This document shows positions 24,018 to 32,880 of a stretch of 64,000 nucleotides of DNA, one piece after another. The stretch is from Streptomyces sp. APSN-46.1 (GTDB lineage Bacteria; Actinomycetota; Actinomycetes; Streptomycetales; Streptomycetaceae). The position numbers and the translations under genes were made by a program. Under the pieces are notes generated by a model. That model was not told the origin of the DNA. It did no database searches and was given only the letters and a program-made list of their open reading frames with translations. Each line of letters starts with the position of its first letter. Position 1 is the stretch's first letter. The stretch lies in the NCBI RefSeq assembly GCF_022815725.1, contig NZ_JALGRF010000001.1, forward strand, positions 806,001 to 870,000. Reading direction: 5' to 3'.

Positions 24018-26272
24018 CAGCCTACGTTTTCGACCGGCCTTTCGGTCCCGGCTTTCCGCATGCCCGTCAGGTCGGTGTTGCCGGCGGCTGCGGGGACGGG
24101 TCCCCGGCCGGACCCCCAGGCGCGTTCGCCGAGGAGCAGCAGTGCCGAAGGCAGCACCATCAGCCGGATCACGACGGCGTCCAGCAGGACCGCCACCGCC
24201 AGGCAGAAGCCCATCTGCTTCATCTCGGTCAGGTGCAGGGCGACGAATGCTCCGAAGACCGTCACCATCACGATCGCCGCGCTCGTGACCACCTTGGCCG
24301 ACCGGCCGATGCCGTGCAGGACGGCTTCCCGGGCGGACATCCCGCTCTCCCGCGCTTCCTTGATCCGGCTGAGCACGAAGACCTGGTAGTCCATCGACAG
24401 GCCGAAGAGGATCACGAAGAGGAACAGCGGGACCCGGGAGGCGATCGCCCCGAGGGAGTCGAAGCGCAGCAGCCCCTCGGCCCAGGTGCCTTGGAAGACC
24501 AGGACGAGGGCGCCCAGCGCGGCCCCGGCGGACAGCAGGTTGAGTACCACCCCGAGCAGGGCGAGCACCGTCGAGCGGAACGCCCACAGGGTCATGAGGA
24601 AGGTGGCCAGCAGCAGGGCGGCGATGACCAGGGGCAGTTTGCGGCTCTCGTGGTCCACGTAGTCCGTCCCCCGTGCCACGTCACCGGTCACCGCCGTCTC
24701 CACCCCGGCCAGTGAGCCGACCGTGGCGGGCAGGTGATCCCGGCGGAGGTGTTCCAGCGAGGCCCGGCCCCGCGCGGAGCTCGCCGCGTACGGGACGGCC
24801 AGCCGCAGGACGTGGATCCGGCCGTCCGCGGAGGTACGTATCTCCGGTTCGCCGTCGCGGACGAACAGCGGGTCGGCCTGGGCGCGCCGCCCGAGGTCGG
24901 CCAGGGCCTGGCGGACCTGCGGCGAGCGTTCGGGGGTGGCCCGGGCGACCACGCGGTGTTCGGTGGTGAGTTCGGGGAAGGCCTCGTTCAGCCGGTCGTA
25001 CACCCGGACCGCCGGGATGTCGCGGGAGAAGGTGTCCCGGCCCGGATCGACCAGCTTCATGCCGAGCGTCGGCGCGGCCAGCCCCAGCAGGGCGAGGACG
25101 GCCAGGCAGAGCGTGGCCACGGGGTGCTTGCGGGCCGGGTCCAGCAGGGCCTGCGAGATCCGGCCGGTGTCCTCGGCGCCCTCGGCGCCCTCCTGGTCGC
25201 GGTCGCGGCGGACCCGTCGGCCGAACCGGGGCCGCCGGCCGGACCGGCGTTCGTCGCGCCGCTCGGTACGCCGACCGATCGTGACCAGCAGGGCGGGGAG
25301 GACCGTGAGCGAGCCTGCCACGGCGACGGCCACGACCAGGATCGTGCCGGTGGCCAGCGAGGAGAAGATCACGTCGGAGACGAGGTACAGGGTGGCGGTC
25401 GAGACGATCACGGCGAGGCCGGATACGGCGATGGCCCGCCCCGCGGTCGCGGCGGCCATTTCGACGAGGGCTTCCGAGCTGATCCGCCCCCGGGCACGGG
25501 CCCGTTCCTCCCGCTCCCGCTTCAGGTAGAAGAGCGAGTAGTCGACGCCGACGGCCAGTCCGATGAGCAGGATCATGTTGGTCCCCACGCCCGCGTCGGG
25601 CAGCAGGTGGGAGGCCAGCATCGAGAGCCCCAGGGCCGCGGCGATCGAGGAGAGCGCGAGCAGCAGCGGTACGCCGGCCATGACCACCGAGCCGAAGACC
25701 ACCAGCAGGGTGACGAGCGTGACGGGCAGGGTGAGCCGTTCGGAGAGCGCCAGGTCCTCGCCGCGCTGCTCGTTGACTCCCTTACTGATCGCGGGGGATC
25801 CGGTCTCCTCCACGACCAGAGCCGGGTGGGCGGCCCGCACCCGGTCCGTCTCCTCCAGCAGGGGGCCCACGTTCTTCCTGCCGTCCAGCTCCGGGCCCTT
25901 GAGGACCACGGAGACCATCAGGACCTTGCCGTCCCGCGAGCGGACGGGGGGCGCCACGCTGTCGACCTGGGCCAGCCGGCGCATCCGCGCGGAGAGGTCC
26001 TGGGCCGCCGCGTGGGCTTCGGCCGCGGCGGGGGCGCCCGTACGGTCGGACAGTAAGACGTATTCGGTGGGCCTGCGCTCCAGGCCGCCGTCCGCCGCGA
26101 TGGCTTCGGCGCGTCCCGCTTCGCCGACGCGGAAGTCCTCCACGGTGGCCTGGCGGGTGCCGGCGGCGATTCCGCCGCCGAGGCACAGGACGACGAACAC
26201 CAGCCAGATCGTGATCGCGCGCCACGGGTGCCGGGCGCTCCATCGGGCCATGAGTACGGGGAGTTGTTTCAT
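24017..26272 (-). CDS. MMPL-family transporter
   Basis: 751 residues with two RND-like halves. Each half has one N-terminal helix, a periplasm-like loop and a five-helix bundle; IGLAVGVDYSLFYLKREREERARA and LFGLSMDYQVFVLSRIKEARESGMS are the paired signature segments with the intramembrane Asp-Tyr. MMPL proteins export lipids, siderophores or drugs. Codon 73 is TTA (26056-26054), so expression depends on bldA. It is the first gene of a coupled operon with the histidine kinase and response regulator, which may sense its substrate. Confidence 0.94.
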   Translation of the reverse strand: MKQLPVLMARWSARHPWRAITIWLVFVVLCLGGGIAAGTRQATVEDFRVGEAGRAEAIAADGGLERRPTEYVLLSDRTGAPAAAEAHAAAQDLSARMRRLAQVDSVAPPVRSRDGKVLMVSVVLKGPELDGRKNVGPLLEETDRVRAAHPALVVEETGSPAISKGVNEQRGEDLALSERLTLPVTLVTLLVVFGSVVMAGVPLLLALSSIAAALGLSMLASHLLPDAGVGTNMILLIGLAVGVDYSLFYLKREREERARARGRISSEALVEMAAATAGRAIAVSGLAVIVSTATLYLVSDVIFSSLATGTILVVAVAVAGSLTVLPALLVTIGRRTERRDERRSGRRPRFGRRVRRDRDQEGAEGAEDTGRISQALLDPARKHPVATLCLAVLALLGLAAPTLGMKLVDPGRDTFSRDIPAVRVYDRLNEAFPELTTEHRVVARATPERSPQVRQALADLGRRAQADPLFVRDGEPEIRTSADGRIHVLRLAVPYAASSARGRASLEHLRRDHLPATVGSLAGVETAVTGDVARGTDYVDHESRKLPLVIAALLLATFLMTLWAFRSTVLALLGVVLNLLSAGAALGALVLVFQGTWAEGLLRFDSLGAIASRVPLFLFVILFGLSMDYQVFVLSRIKEARESGMSAREAVLHGIGRSAKVVTSAAIVMVTVFGAFVALHLTEMKQMGFCLAVAVLLDAVVIRLMVLPSALLLLGERAWGSGRGPVPAAAGNTDLTGMRKAGTERPVENVG

Positions 26273-26331
26273 GCCTGTGATCCTGGTCGGCGGGGGGTGC
26301 CGCCCGACACGCCCTGCCGGTGGAACCCGGA

Positions 26332-26392
26332 GTCCACCGGTCGGTGGACAGAGCGGGCGGACTTCAATGCCTTCAATGCCCCTACGGCATTG
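26332..26392. promoter_or_regulatory. Two dyads between the MMPL operon and L,D-transpeptidase gene
   Basis: GTCCACCG-GT-CGGTGGAC (26332-26349) is a perfect eight-base dyad. CAATGCC (26374-26380) and GGCATTG (26386-26392) form a second, seven-base dyad; a direct TTCAATGCC repeat overlaps it. The region lies between divergent genes, so these are candidate sites for the operon's own response regulator. Confidence 0.45.
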
Positions 26393-26486
26393 GTACGAGG
26401 GGATTTACGGAGGTCCGGCTCCAACTCGCCCCGGTCTTCGGCACGTTCCGGGTCCCGACAGGGAAGAACTGACTCGGGAGGCCGAC

Positions 26487-27194
26487 GTGAATTCCATGCG
26501 GATACGTACGAGGCGACGGGCAGCGGCAGTGGTCGGCGGGGCGGTGGCGCTGGCGGCGCCGCTGGTGGTCGCCGGGGGCGGGGCGGCACAGGCCGCTTCC
26601 TGCAACGTGACCACCGGGCCGTATCAGCGGCAGGTCGAGCGGTTTCTGGGACGGCCCGTCGACGGGTGGCAGTCGGCGGCCGACTGCGGCGCCATCAGGG
26701 CGTTCCAGGCGACCCACGGCATCACCCCGACGGCGGGGTACGCGGGCCCGCTCACCTGGCGCACGATGAACACGATGCTGGAGCAGCGGGCGGCCGGCAG
26801 CACCCCCAACCGGCAGGGGAAATGCCCCACCCACCTCGGGCGGATCGCCTGCGTGGACCTGACCCGCCAGCTCAGCTGGGTCCAGGACGGCGGGAAGCTC
26901 GTCTACGGTCCGGTCCCGGTGCGCACCGGCAAGGACGGCACCGAGACCCGCACCGGCCTGAAGAAGATCTACTACCGCAGCATCAACCACTGGTCGACGA
27001 TCTACCACGTCCGTATGCCGTATTCCCAGTTCTTCGACGGCGGCATCGCCTTCCACTCGGTCGACAAGAGCGTGTGGAACCCGCCCGGTTCCGGCGGCTG
27101 TGTCAACATGCGGTCCGCCGACGCCAAGGCGTACTGGAACCTGCTCAAGAACGGTGAGGACGTGTACGTCTACGGTCGCAAGCCCGGCACGTAG
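26487..27194 (+). CDS. Secreted L,D-transpeptidase with peptidoglycan-binding domain
   Basis: 235 residues from GTG 26487, with GGGAGG five bases upstream. A twin-Arg-like signal peptide (RTRRRAAAVVGG..., to about residue 36) is followed by a PG_binding_1 domain (about 45-95: VERFLGRPVDGWQSAADCGAIRAFQATHGI) and a YkuD catalytic domain (about 110-230) with IAFHSVDKSVWNPPGSGGCVNM, in which the His and Cys are catalytic. It would form 3-3 crosslinks in the cell wall. It faces the MMPL operon across a region with operator-like dyads. Confidence 0.9.
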   Translation: MNSMRIRTRRRAAAVVGGAVALAAPLVVAGGGAAQAASCNVTTGPYQRQVERFLGRPVDGWQSAADCGAIRAFQATHGITPTAGYAGPLTWRTMNTMLEQRAAGSTPNRQGKCPTHLGRIACVDLTRQLSWVQDGGKLVYGPVPVRTGKDGTETRTGLKKIYYRSINHWSTIYHVRMPYSQFFDGGIAFHSVDKSVWNPPGSGGCVNMRSADAKAYWNLLKNGEDVYVYGRKPGT

Positions 27195-27292
27195 CCGAGG
27201 CGTCGGCCACGCCGGGCGCGCCGGCCTGCGGGGACGGCCGGGGCCGATGGGTTAGAACGGAAACCCATGGATCCGGTTCGGCCGAGGGTGAC

Positions 27293-28918
27293 GTGATGGC
27301 GCACGGAATGGAACAGGGAGTTCCGGGTGAGGCCGGGGCGCACCGCGGCGGACCGGGGCGCAGGCGCGTTCTGGGGCTCGCCGCCGCCGTCGCGGCCTCG
27401 CAGGCGGGGATCGGTACTGCTGCTTCGGCGGCACAGCCGCGAGAGGCTCGGGAGGATCGGCGCGGGAGTGTGCCGCCGGGGTGCGGGCTCGATGTGCGTG
27501 CCGAGAACGCCCTCCCGGGGTCTCCCGACTGGCGGATCACCCACGCCGGCCCGGCGCGGGCCATCGAGGGGTTCGCCGACCGGCCCAGCGTGCGCGCGGG
27601 TGAGGTGCTGGCGCTGCGGGTCTCGACGACGTCCGCCTCCTACACCGTCTCGGCGTACAGGATGGGCTGGTACGGCGGAGCCAGGGCACGCCTCGTCTGG
27701 CGCTCGCGTGCCCTGCCGGGCCTGCGCCAGGCTCCCGCCCGGCTCGAACCCGGTACGCGGATGGCGTGGGCGCAATGGCGGCGGACGGCGGAGGTGGACA
27801 CGTCCGGCTGGCCGGAGGGCAGCTATCTGCTGCGCCTGGACGCCCAGGACGGGCGGGCGCAGCGCTTCGTACCCGTCACCGTCCGCAGCCCGTCCGCCAC
27901 CGGCCGGACGGTCGTGGTGAATTCGGTCGCCACCTGGCAGGCGTACAACCGCTGGGGCGGTACCGATCTGTACAAGGGCACCAACGGCAAGAAGGCCTCG
28001 CGCGCCCTCCAGGTCACCTTCGACCGTCCGTACGGCGGCGGGCAGGGCGCCGGCCAGTTCCTCGTCTACGAAGCCCCTGTGATCGCGTTGGCGGAGCGGA
28101 TGGGGCTCCCGCTGGCCTATGCCACGGGGGTGGATGTGGCCGGTGATCCGGCGCTGCTGTGCGGGGCGGCGGCGATGGTCTCGCTGGGGCACGACGAGTA
28201 CTGGAGCCCCGAGCAGCGGCGCCATGTGGGCGCGGCGCGCGACGCGGGGACGAACCTGGCCGTGCTCGGCGCCAACTGCTGCTACCGGCGCGTCCGCTTC
28301 GAGCCGTCCGCCGTGGGCCCGGACCGGATCGTGGTCTGCTACAAGGAGGACTACGCCCAGGATCCGGGCTTTCGGCGCGGCAGTCCCCCGACGAACGACT
28401 TCCGGCGCGCGCCGGCGCCCGATCCCGAGAGTTCGCTGCTCGGCGTGATCTACGACGGCTATCCGGTGGACGCGCCGTACGTGGTGTCGAACCCGGACCA
28501 CTGGCTTCTGACGGGCACGGGGGCACGGCTGGGCGATTCCTTCCCCCACCTGGTGGGCGTGGAGTACGACCGGGTGAACACGGCTCATCCGACCCCGCGG
28601 CCGATCGAAATCCTCGCGCACTCGCCGGTGGTCCGCAAAGGCCGCCCCTCTCACGCCGATACGGTCTACTTCTCGTCGGCCGGCGGGGCGGGGGTGTTCT
28701 GCACGGGCACGATGCGCTGGGTCGAGGCCCTCGACGCGAGCGGTCCCGGCCGGCCCAAGGTGAATCACGGCCTGGACGACCGGGCCGCGCGGTTCACGCG
28801 CACCGTCACCGCGAACGTCCTGGGGGCGTTCGCGCGGGGGCCGGCCGGCCGCGACCGGCCCGCCACCGACAATCTGGCCGCCTACTACGGGGCGCCGGCC
28901 ACGACTCCGGGCGTGTAG
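27293..28918 (+). CDS. Secreted N,N-dimethylformamidase beta-subunit-like protein
   Basis: 541 residues; GTG 27293 and ATG 27296 are adjacent start choices. A twin-Arg signal (GRRRVLGLAAAVAASQAG) leads to a domain with beta-strand-rich N-terminal part (ALRVSTTSASYTVSAYRMGWYGG) and a large alpha/beta part with VNSVATWQAYNRWGGTDLY, MVSLGHDEYWSPEQR and LAVLGANCCYRRVRFE. These match the dimethylformamidase large-subunit-like family, which has a glutamine-amidotransferase-like fold. In Streptomyces most such proteins are secreted and have no proven substrate. True dimethylformamidase activity is therefore not implied. Confidence 0.8.
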   Translation: MMAHGMEQGVPGEAGAHRGGPGRRRVLGLAAAVAASQAGIGTAASAAQPREAREDRRGSVPPGCGLDVRAENALPGSPDWRITHAGPARAIEGFADRPSVRAGEVLALRVSTTSASYTVSAYRMGWYGGARARLVWRSRALPGLRQAPARLEPGTRMAWAQWRRTAEVDTSGWPEGSYLLRLDAQDGRAQRFVPVTVRSPSATGRTVVVNSVATWQAYNRWGGTDLYKGTNGKKASRALQVTFDRPYGGGQGAGQFLVYEAPVIALAERMGLPLAYATGVDVAGDPALLCGAAAMVSLGHDEYWSPEQRRHVGAARDAGTNLAVLGANCCYRRVRFEPSAVGPDRIVVCYKEDYAQDPGFRRGSPPTNDFRRAPAPDPESSLLGVIYDGYPVDAPYVVSNPDHWLLTGTGARLGDSFPHLVGVEYDRVNTAHPTPRPIEILAHSPVVRKGRPSHADTVYFSSAGGAGVFCTGTMRWVEALDASGPGRPKVNHGLDDRAARFTRTVTANVLGAFARGPAGRDRPATDNLAAYYGAPATTPGV

Positions 28919-28988
28919 CCCCTCCTTGCGCTCACCCACGCAGTACCTTCTGCTCTTGACTGCGATTTGTCCTGATTAAGGGGGCTTT

Positions 28989-30302
28989 GTGATGCGCCGT
29001 TCCGCCGTGGTTCTCTCTCTTGTGGCCACCCTCGCCTGCGGTTCCTGCCTGGGCGCGGCGCAGGCCCTCTCGTCGGCGGACGGTCCACCGGGGGGCGGCC
29101 TCGGCCGCGGCACCAACATCCTGGTCGTCGGTGTCGACAGCCGCACCGGGCTCTCGTCGGCCGAGAAGAACCGGCTGCACGTGGGCGGCAAGGGGTGCAA
29201 CTGCACCGATGTGATGATGCTCTTGCACTTGTCCGCCGACCAGCGGCGCGCGAGCGTCGTCTCGATCCCGCGCGACTCGTACGTCGAGTACGCCGGGGAC
29301 GCCAGCCCCGCCCGCGTCGGCAAGATCAACGGAGCGTACGCGGTCGGCGGCGGCCCGCTGGCCGTGCGCACCGTCGAGAAGGCCACCGGGCTGCACATCG
29401 ACCACTACCTGGAGACCGGTTTCACCGGCTTCGAGCAGGCGGTCGACAACCTCGGGGGCGCCACGGTGTGCACGGACAAGCCCCTCAAGGACGAGAACTC
29501 CGGCCTCGACATCACCGCGGGCACGCACCACACCAACGGAAATCAAACGCTGCGCTACGTCCGGGCCCGGCACATCAACCGGCCGGGGGACCTCGGGCGC
29601 GTCCGCCGCCAACAGCGCGTGGTGACCGATCTGTTGGCCCGGCTCACCGCCGAGGGCGCCCTGTCCGGGCCGGTGAACACGGCGCGCACGGCCCGCGCCC
29701 TGCTGAAGTCCGTGCGCACCGACGAGCGTACCGGCCTGGACGACCTGGTGCGGATCGGCTGGGCACTCGGCCGGCTGTCCTCCGACCGGACCGAGTTCGC
29801 CACCGTCCCGATCAGCGTCTTCGACCACCGAGTGCCCGGCGTGGGCTCCACGCTGCTCTGGCACAAGTCCCGTTCCGACGCGCTGTGGAAGGCCCTGGCC
29901 GAGGACCGCCCGATCACCGGCGACACCCGCATCCAGCCCGCCCCGGAAACACCGGCCCGCACCAACCCCGCCGGCATCGCCGTCCGCGTGGACGACGCCG
30001 CCGTCGCCGCGGCCCTGCGCGGCAACGGCTTCGTCGTCACCGACACCTCGAAGTCCGCCCCGCCCGCGCGGCCCGAGGGCCCGCCGGTCATCAGCCACGC
30101 CGCCGGGCGGGAGGACGACGCGGCCACCCTCGCGGCAGCCCTCCCCGGATCCCAACTGCGGGTCGTCCCGGGACACGGCGCCGCCTTCGACGTCGCCGTC
30201 GGCACGCGACCCGTCACGGTCAAGAGGGTCACGTACGACCGCAACGTCGCCGAAGGCGCCCCCGTGACCGCCGACCACCTCAGCTGCCCGGGCACGCCCT
30301 GA
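28989..30302 (+). CDS. LytR-CpsA-Psr (LCP) family wall glycopolymer ligase with LytR_C domain
   Basis: 437 residues; GTG 28989 is followed directly by ATG 28992, with AAGGGGG upstream. N-terminal signal-anchor (about 3-25). LCP core: NILVVGVDSRTG, CTDVMMLLHLSADQRRASVVSIPRDSYV, GKINGAYAVGG, HYLETGFTGFEQAVDNLGG and RYVRARH. A C-terminal LytR_C domain (about 330-425) contains VRVDDAAVAAALRGNGFVVTDT. LCP enzymes attach undecaprenyl-linked teichoic or arabinogalactan-type polymers to peptidoglycan on the outer membrane face. It stands alone. Confidence 0.92.
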   Translation: MMRRSAVVLSLVATLACGSCLGAAQALSSADGPPGGGLGRGTNILVVGVDSRTGLSSAEKNRLHVGGKGCNCTDVMMLLHLSADQRRASVVSIPRDSYVEYAGDASPARVGKINGAYAVGGGPLAVRTVEKATGLHIDHYLETGFTGFEQAVDNLGGATVCTDKPLKDENSGLDITAGTHHTNGNQTLRYVRARHINRPGDLGRVRRQQRVVTDLLARLTAEGALSGPVNTARTARALLKSVRTDERTGLDDLVRIGWALGRLSSDRTEFATVPISVFDHRVPGVGSTLLWHKSRSDALWKALAEDRPITGDTRIQPAPETPARTNPAGIAVRVDDAAVAAALRGNGFVVTDTSKSAPPARPEGPPVISHAAGREDDAATLAAALPGSQLRVVPGHGAAFDVAVGTRPVTVKRVTYDRNVAEGAPVTADHLSCPGTP

Positions 30303-30333
30303 CAGCGGGCACACGGCAGGCCCCGGGCAGCGG

Positions 30334-30831
30334 TCAGCAGGCGCGTTCGTATTCGACCTGGTCGAGCGGGTGGCCGTCGCCGAAGTCGAAGGGACGCGCG
30401 GCGCCGGACTCGGTGAAGCCGCTCCTGGCGTAGAAGCGGCGGGAGCGCGGGGTGTCGCGCAAGGTCCACAGGTGCACTCGGGTGTATCCGCCGTCACGCA
30501 GGCGGCGCAGCGTCTCGGTCATCAACGCCCCGGCGACGCCGCTGCCCCAGCCGTCGGGGTGGCCGTAGAAGGTGTGGATCTCGGCCAGACCCGGCCGGGT
30601 CGCGGAGGGGACGAAGACGGACAGCGCCAGCGGGCGGCCATCGACTGCGGCGAGCAGGATCGTCCCCCGCCCCTCCGCGATCCGCTCGTGCCATCGGGTA
30701 CGCCGGCTCTGGACGGCCCGCGCGGCGAACTCGGGCTTGAAGAAGGGGGCGTAGGCCGCCTCCCAGGCGGCGGCATGGATCTCACCGAGCGCGTCCCCGT
30801 CATCCGGTCCGGCGTGTCGAATCTCGATCAT
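30334..30831 (-). CDS. GNAT-family N-acetyltransferase
   Basis: 165 residues from ATG 30831. GNAT fold with IRHAGPDDGDALGEIHAAAWEAAY, LALSVFVP, the acetyl-CoA segment YGHPDGWGSGVAGALMTETLRRLRDGG and LWTLRDTPRSRRFYARSGFTESG. The RxxGxG/A loop is present in altered form (GWGSGVAG). The substrate amine is unknown. The start has TAGGGT six bases upstream and no ribosome site, so it is probably translated from a leaderless mRNA. Confidence 0.9.
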   Translation of the reverse strand: MIEIRHAGPDDGDALGEIHAAAWEAAYAPFFKPEFAARAVQSRRTRWHERIAEGRGTILLAAVDGRPLALSVFVPSATRPGLAEIHTFYGHPDGWGSGVAGALMTETLRRLRDGGYTRVHLWTLRDTPRSRRFYARSGFTESGAARPFDFGDGHPLDQVEYERAC

Positions 30832-30837
30832 CCGATG

Positions 30838-30843
30838 ACCCTA
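30838..30843 (-). promoter_or_regulatory. Leaderless-type -10 for the GNAT gene
   Basis: TAGGGT on the minus strand is six bases upstream of ATG 30831; this places the transcription start at the start codon. Confidence 0.4.
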
Positions 30844-30902
30844 ACGGGAACTCCGCGCGGCCTGCGACGAATTGAGCCGGACGAGGCCCGCAGCCGGCGG
30901 CG

Positions 30903-31340
30903 CTACGACGAGCCGAAGTCCGGGAGGATGAGCGAGCCGTCCTCGGCGAGTGTGAAGCCCGGGTTGTACGCGATCTCCCACACGTGTCCGTCGGGGTCGG
31001 CGAAGCAGCCCGCGTAACCGCCGTAGAACGTCGGCGCGGTGGGCCGGGTGACCGTGCCTCCGGCACGCCGCGCCGCCTCGATGAGCTCGTCGGCCTCCGC
31101 CTCGGACCGTACGTTGTACGCCAGGGCGATCCCGCCGAAGCCGGCCGCCCCCCGCTCGTCGTCTATGCCGCAGTCGCGCGCCAGCTTCTCGCGGCTCCAC
31201 AGGACCAGCGCGAGGCAGCCCGCCTGGAAGAACACCGTTTCCTCGACCTCTTGGCCCCGCCAGCCCAGGCTTTCGTAGAACGTGCGCGCACGCACCACGT
31301 CCGCGACACCCAGGGTGATCAGGCTGACCCGCTGTTCCAT
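30903..31340 (-). CDS. VOC-superfamily (glyoxalase/bleomycin-resistance-like) protein
   Basis: 145 residues from ATG 31340. Two beta-alpha-beta-beta-beta modules: VSLITLGVADVVRARTFYESLGW at the N-terminus, then GGIALAYNVRSEAEADELIEAARRAGGTVTRP and FYGGYAGCFADPDGHVWEIAYNPG near the end. The Glu of WEIAYNP is a usual metal ligand, but the N-terminal module lacks the usual His, so catalysis is doubtful. The function may be binding of a small molecule. The start has a leaderless-type -10. Confidence 0.9.
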   Translation of the reverse strand: MEQRVSLITLGVADVVRARTFYESLGWRGQEVEETVFFQAGCLALVLWSREKLARDCGIDDERGAAGFGGIALAYNVRSEAEADELIEAARRAGGTVTRPTAPTFYGGYAGCFADPDGHVWEIAYNPGFTLAEDGSLILPDFGSS

Positions 31341-31346
31341 GGCCGC

Positions 31347-31352
31347 AAGCTA
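31347..31352 (-). promoter_or_regulatory. Leaderless-type -10 for the VOC gene
   Basis: TAGCTT on the minus strand ends six bases before ATG 31340; no Shine-Dalgarno sequence is present. Confidence 0.4.
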
Positions 31353-31394
31353 CTACAAGCGGCGCCCGGCGGACAGGCGGCGCTACGACACGGA

Positions 31395-32741
31395 CTACAG
31401 GCGGACGCTCCAGTCGATCGTGGACCGCAGGCTCCGGGCGATCTTCGGGTCGCGCACCGACGGGGTGCGGTCCTCGGCCGTGACGGTCAGCTTGTGCGTG
31501 CGGAGGTCGAGCAGCCACAGCTCCGCCACCCGCACCTCGGTCCGGCCCTCGAACCGCTTCAGCTCCCTGCCGTCCAGGAACCAGCGCACCACGAGCTGCC
31601 GTCCGTCGGCGGCGGCCAGCCGGGGTACGGAGACCTGCGCGGTGTGCCACGGCCGCAGGGTCCGGTCGGTCGGGGTGAGTGGCGTGGCGAGCTTCGCGTG
31701 GCGGGCGAAGCCCGCGATCATCGCCTCGGTGCCGGGCAGGTTGAAGGGCTTGCCCAGCACCCGCATGATCGAGTTGTCGGTCGGCCGGTACAGCCCGGTC
31801 ACGTAGTAGCCGCCGCCCTCGTACGCGCCGACCGTGCCCCCGTCGGGCGACTCCTCGCCCAGCCAGCGGTACCACTTGGCCCGCTCGCGGGTCATCCGGT
31901 CGGCGGTCAGCGTGGTGCTGTTGGAGTCGGCGGGCTCGGGGCCGGTGTACTTCTCGTAGTCCGGCAGGCCGGGGTAGAAATATTCGTCGGCGAGTTTGCC
32001 CAGGGAGTGGCCGGTCTCGTGGATCACGACCTGGCCGGACTTCGCGTTGCCGGCCGAGGCGGTCGAAATGCCCTCGTAACCAAGGGTGGCGCTGGGCTCG
32101 TTGTAGCCGGCCCCGCCGTATTTGGCGCTGTTGGCCAGCACGATCACCAGGTCGGCCGCCGGCGCCTTCGCCACGTACGCGTCCACCTTGGGCTGGTCGA
32201 TACAGAGCAGCCGCTCGATGTCCTCGCACCAGAAGTACGAGCCGAGTGCGGTGTCGCGCACGGCGGCCGGATCGGGGTCGCCGGAGACTCCGGAGTCGTG
32301 GGAGACGGCGTCGACCGTCCACACGTTGAAGAGGTTCTGGTACGTCGTGTACGGCTCGACGGCCGCCACCTCGGCCCACTTCTGCCGGGCGTCGGCGTGG
32401 AACCGGTCCAGTTCGGCGGCGGTGTAGCCGTCACCGATGACGACGACGTCCAGGCGATCGGCGGTGGAGCCGTTGTCGATCATCTTGGTGACATCGCCGT
32501 CGGCCACCCGCTCGGCCTCCGAGAGCCGGGGCGCGGCCTTCGCCCGCCCGGCGGCGGGTACCCGGGTGTAGCCGGATCCGGCGTCATCGCCGTGCTCCGG
32601 CCCCGGTATCTCGACCTTCACCCGGGCGCTCGGCGGTGCGGGCGCCGGATCGGCCGCGACGGGCCCGGCGGTCAGGAGTGCGGCGGCCGCGCAGGCCGCC
32701 GCGACGGCTCCGCTCAGGGCGCGGCGGATGGTCGGTTCCAT
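31395..32741 (-). CDS. Secreted M64 (IgA-peptidase-like) zinc metallopeptidase
   Basis: 448 residues from ATG 32741 with AGGGGG upstream. Signal peptide to about residue 31. The peptidase_M64 domain (about 85-330) starts with LDVVVIGDGYTAAELDRFHADA and holds HETGHSLGKLADEY with zinc ligands His241 and His245, catalytic Glu242 and a likely third ligand in the LADEY segment. A C-terminal beta domain (about 360-448) has WFLDGRELKRFEGRTEVRVAELWLLDLRTHKLTVTAEDRT. These enzymes are secreted; the IgA-cleaving member is only one case. It is divergent from an XRE-TPR regulator gene. Confidence 0.92.
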   Translation of the reverse strand: MEPTIRRALSGAVAAACAAAALLTAGPVAADPAPAPPSARVKVEIPGPEHGDDAGSGYTRVPAAGRAKAAPRLSEAERVADGDVTKMIDNGSTADRLDVVVIGDGYTAAELDRFHADARQKWAEVAAVEPYTTYQNLFNVWTVDAVSHDSGVSGDPDPAAVRDTALGSYFWCEDIERLLCIDQPKVDAYVAKAPAADLVIVLANSAKYGGAGYNEPSATLGYEGISTASAGNAKSGQVVIHETGHSLGKLADEYFYPGLPDYEKYTGPEPADSNSTTLTADRMTRERAKWYRWLGEESPDGGTVGAYEGGGYYVTGLYRPTDNSIMRVLGKPFNLPGTEAMIAGFARHAKLATPLTPTDRTLRPWHTAQVSVPRLAAADGRQLVVRWFLDGRELKRFEGRTEVRVAELWLLDLRTHKLTVTAEDRTPSVRDPKIARSLRSTIDWSVRL

Positions 32742-32778
32742 GAAGTTGCCCCCTGCGACAGGAAGTTAAGTGGATGTG

Positions 32779-32802
32779 TAAGCAGGCTGATGCGAGTGCT
32801 TA
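32779..32802. promoter_or_regulatory. Possible operator dyad between M64 peptidase and XRE-TPR regulator
   Basis: TAAGCA (32779-32784) and TGCTTA (32797-32802) form a six-base inverted repeat with a 12-base spacer, within an unusually A/T-rich stretch of the 139-base divergent region. Confidence 0.3.
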
Positions 32803-32880
32803 AATTAGATGCCGCGTGGGGCGCACGCAATGGGCAGCTCCCCCTGCATCATGGGGAGTTGGAGCAACGAGGGGGCTTTC

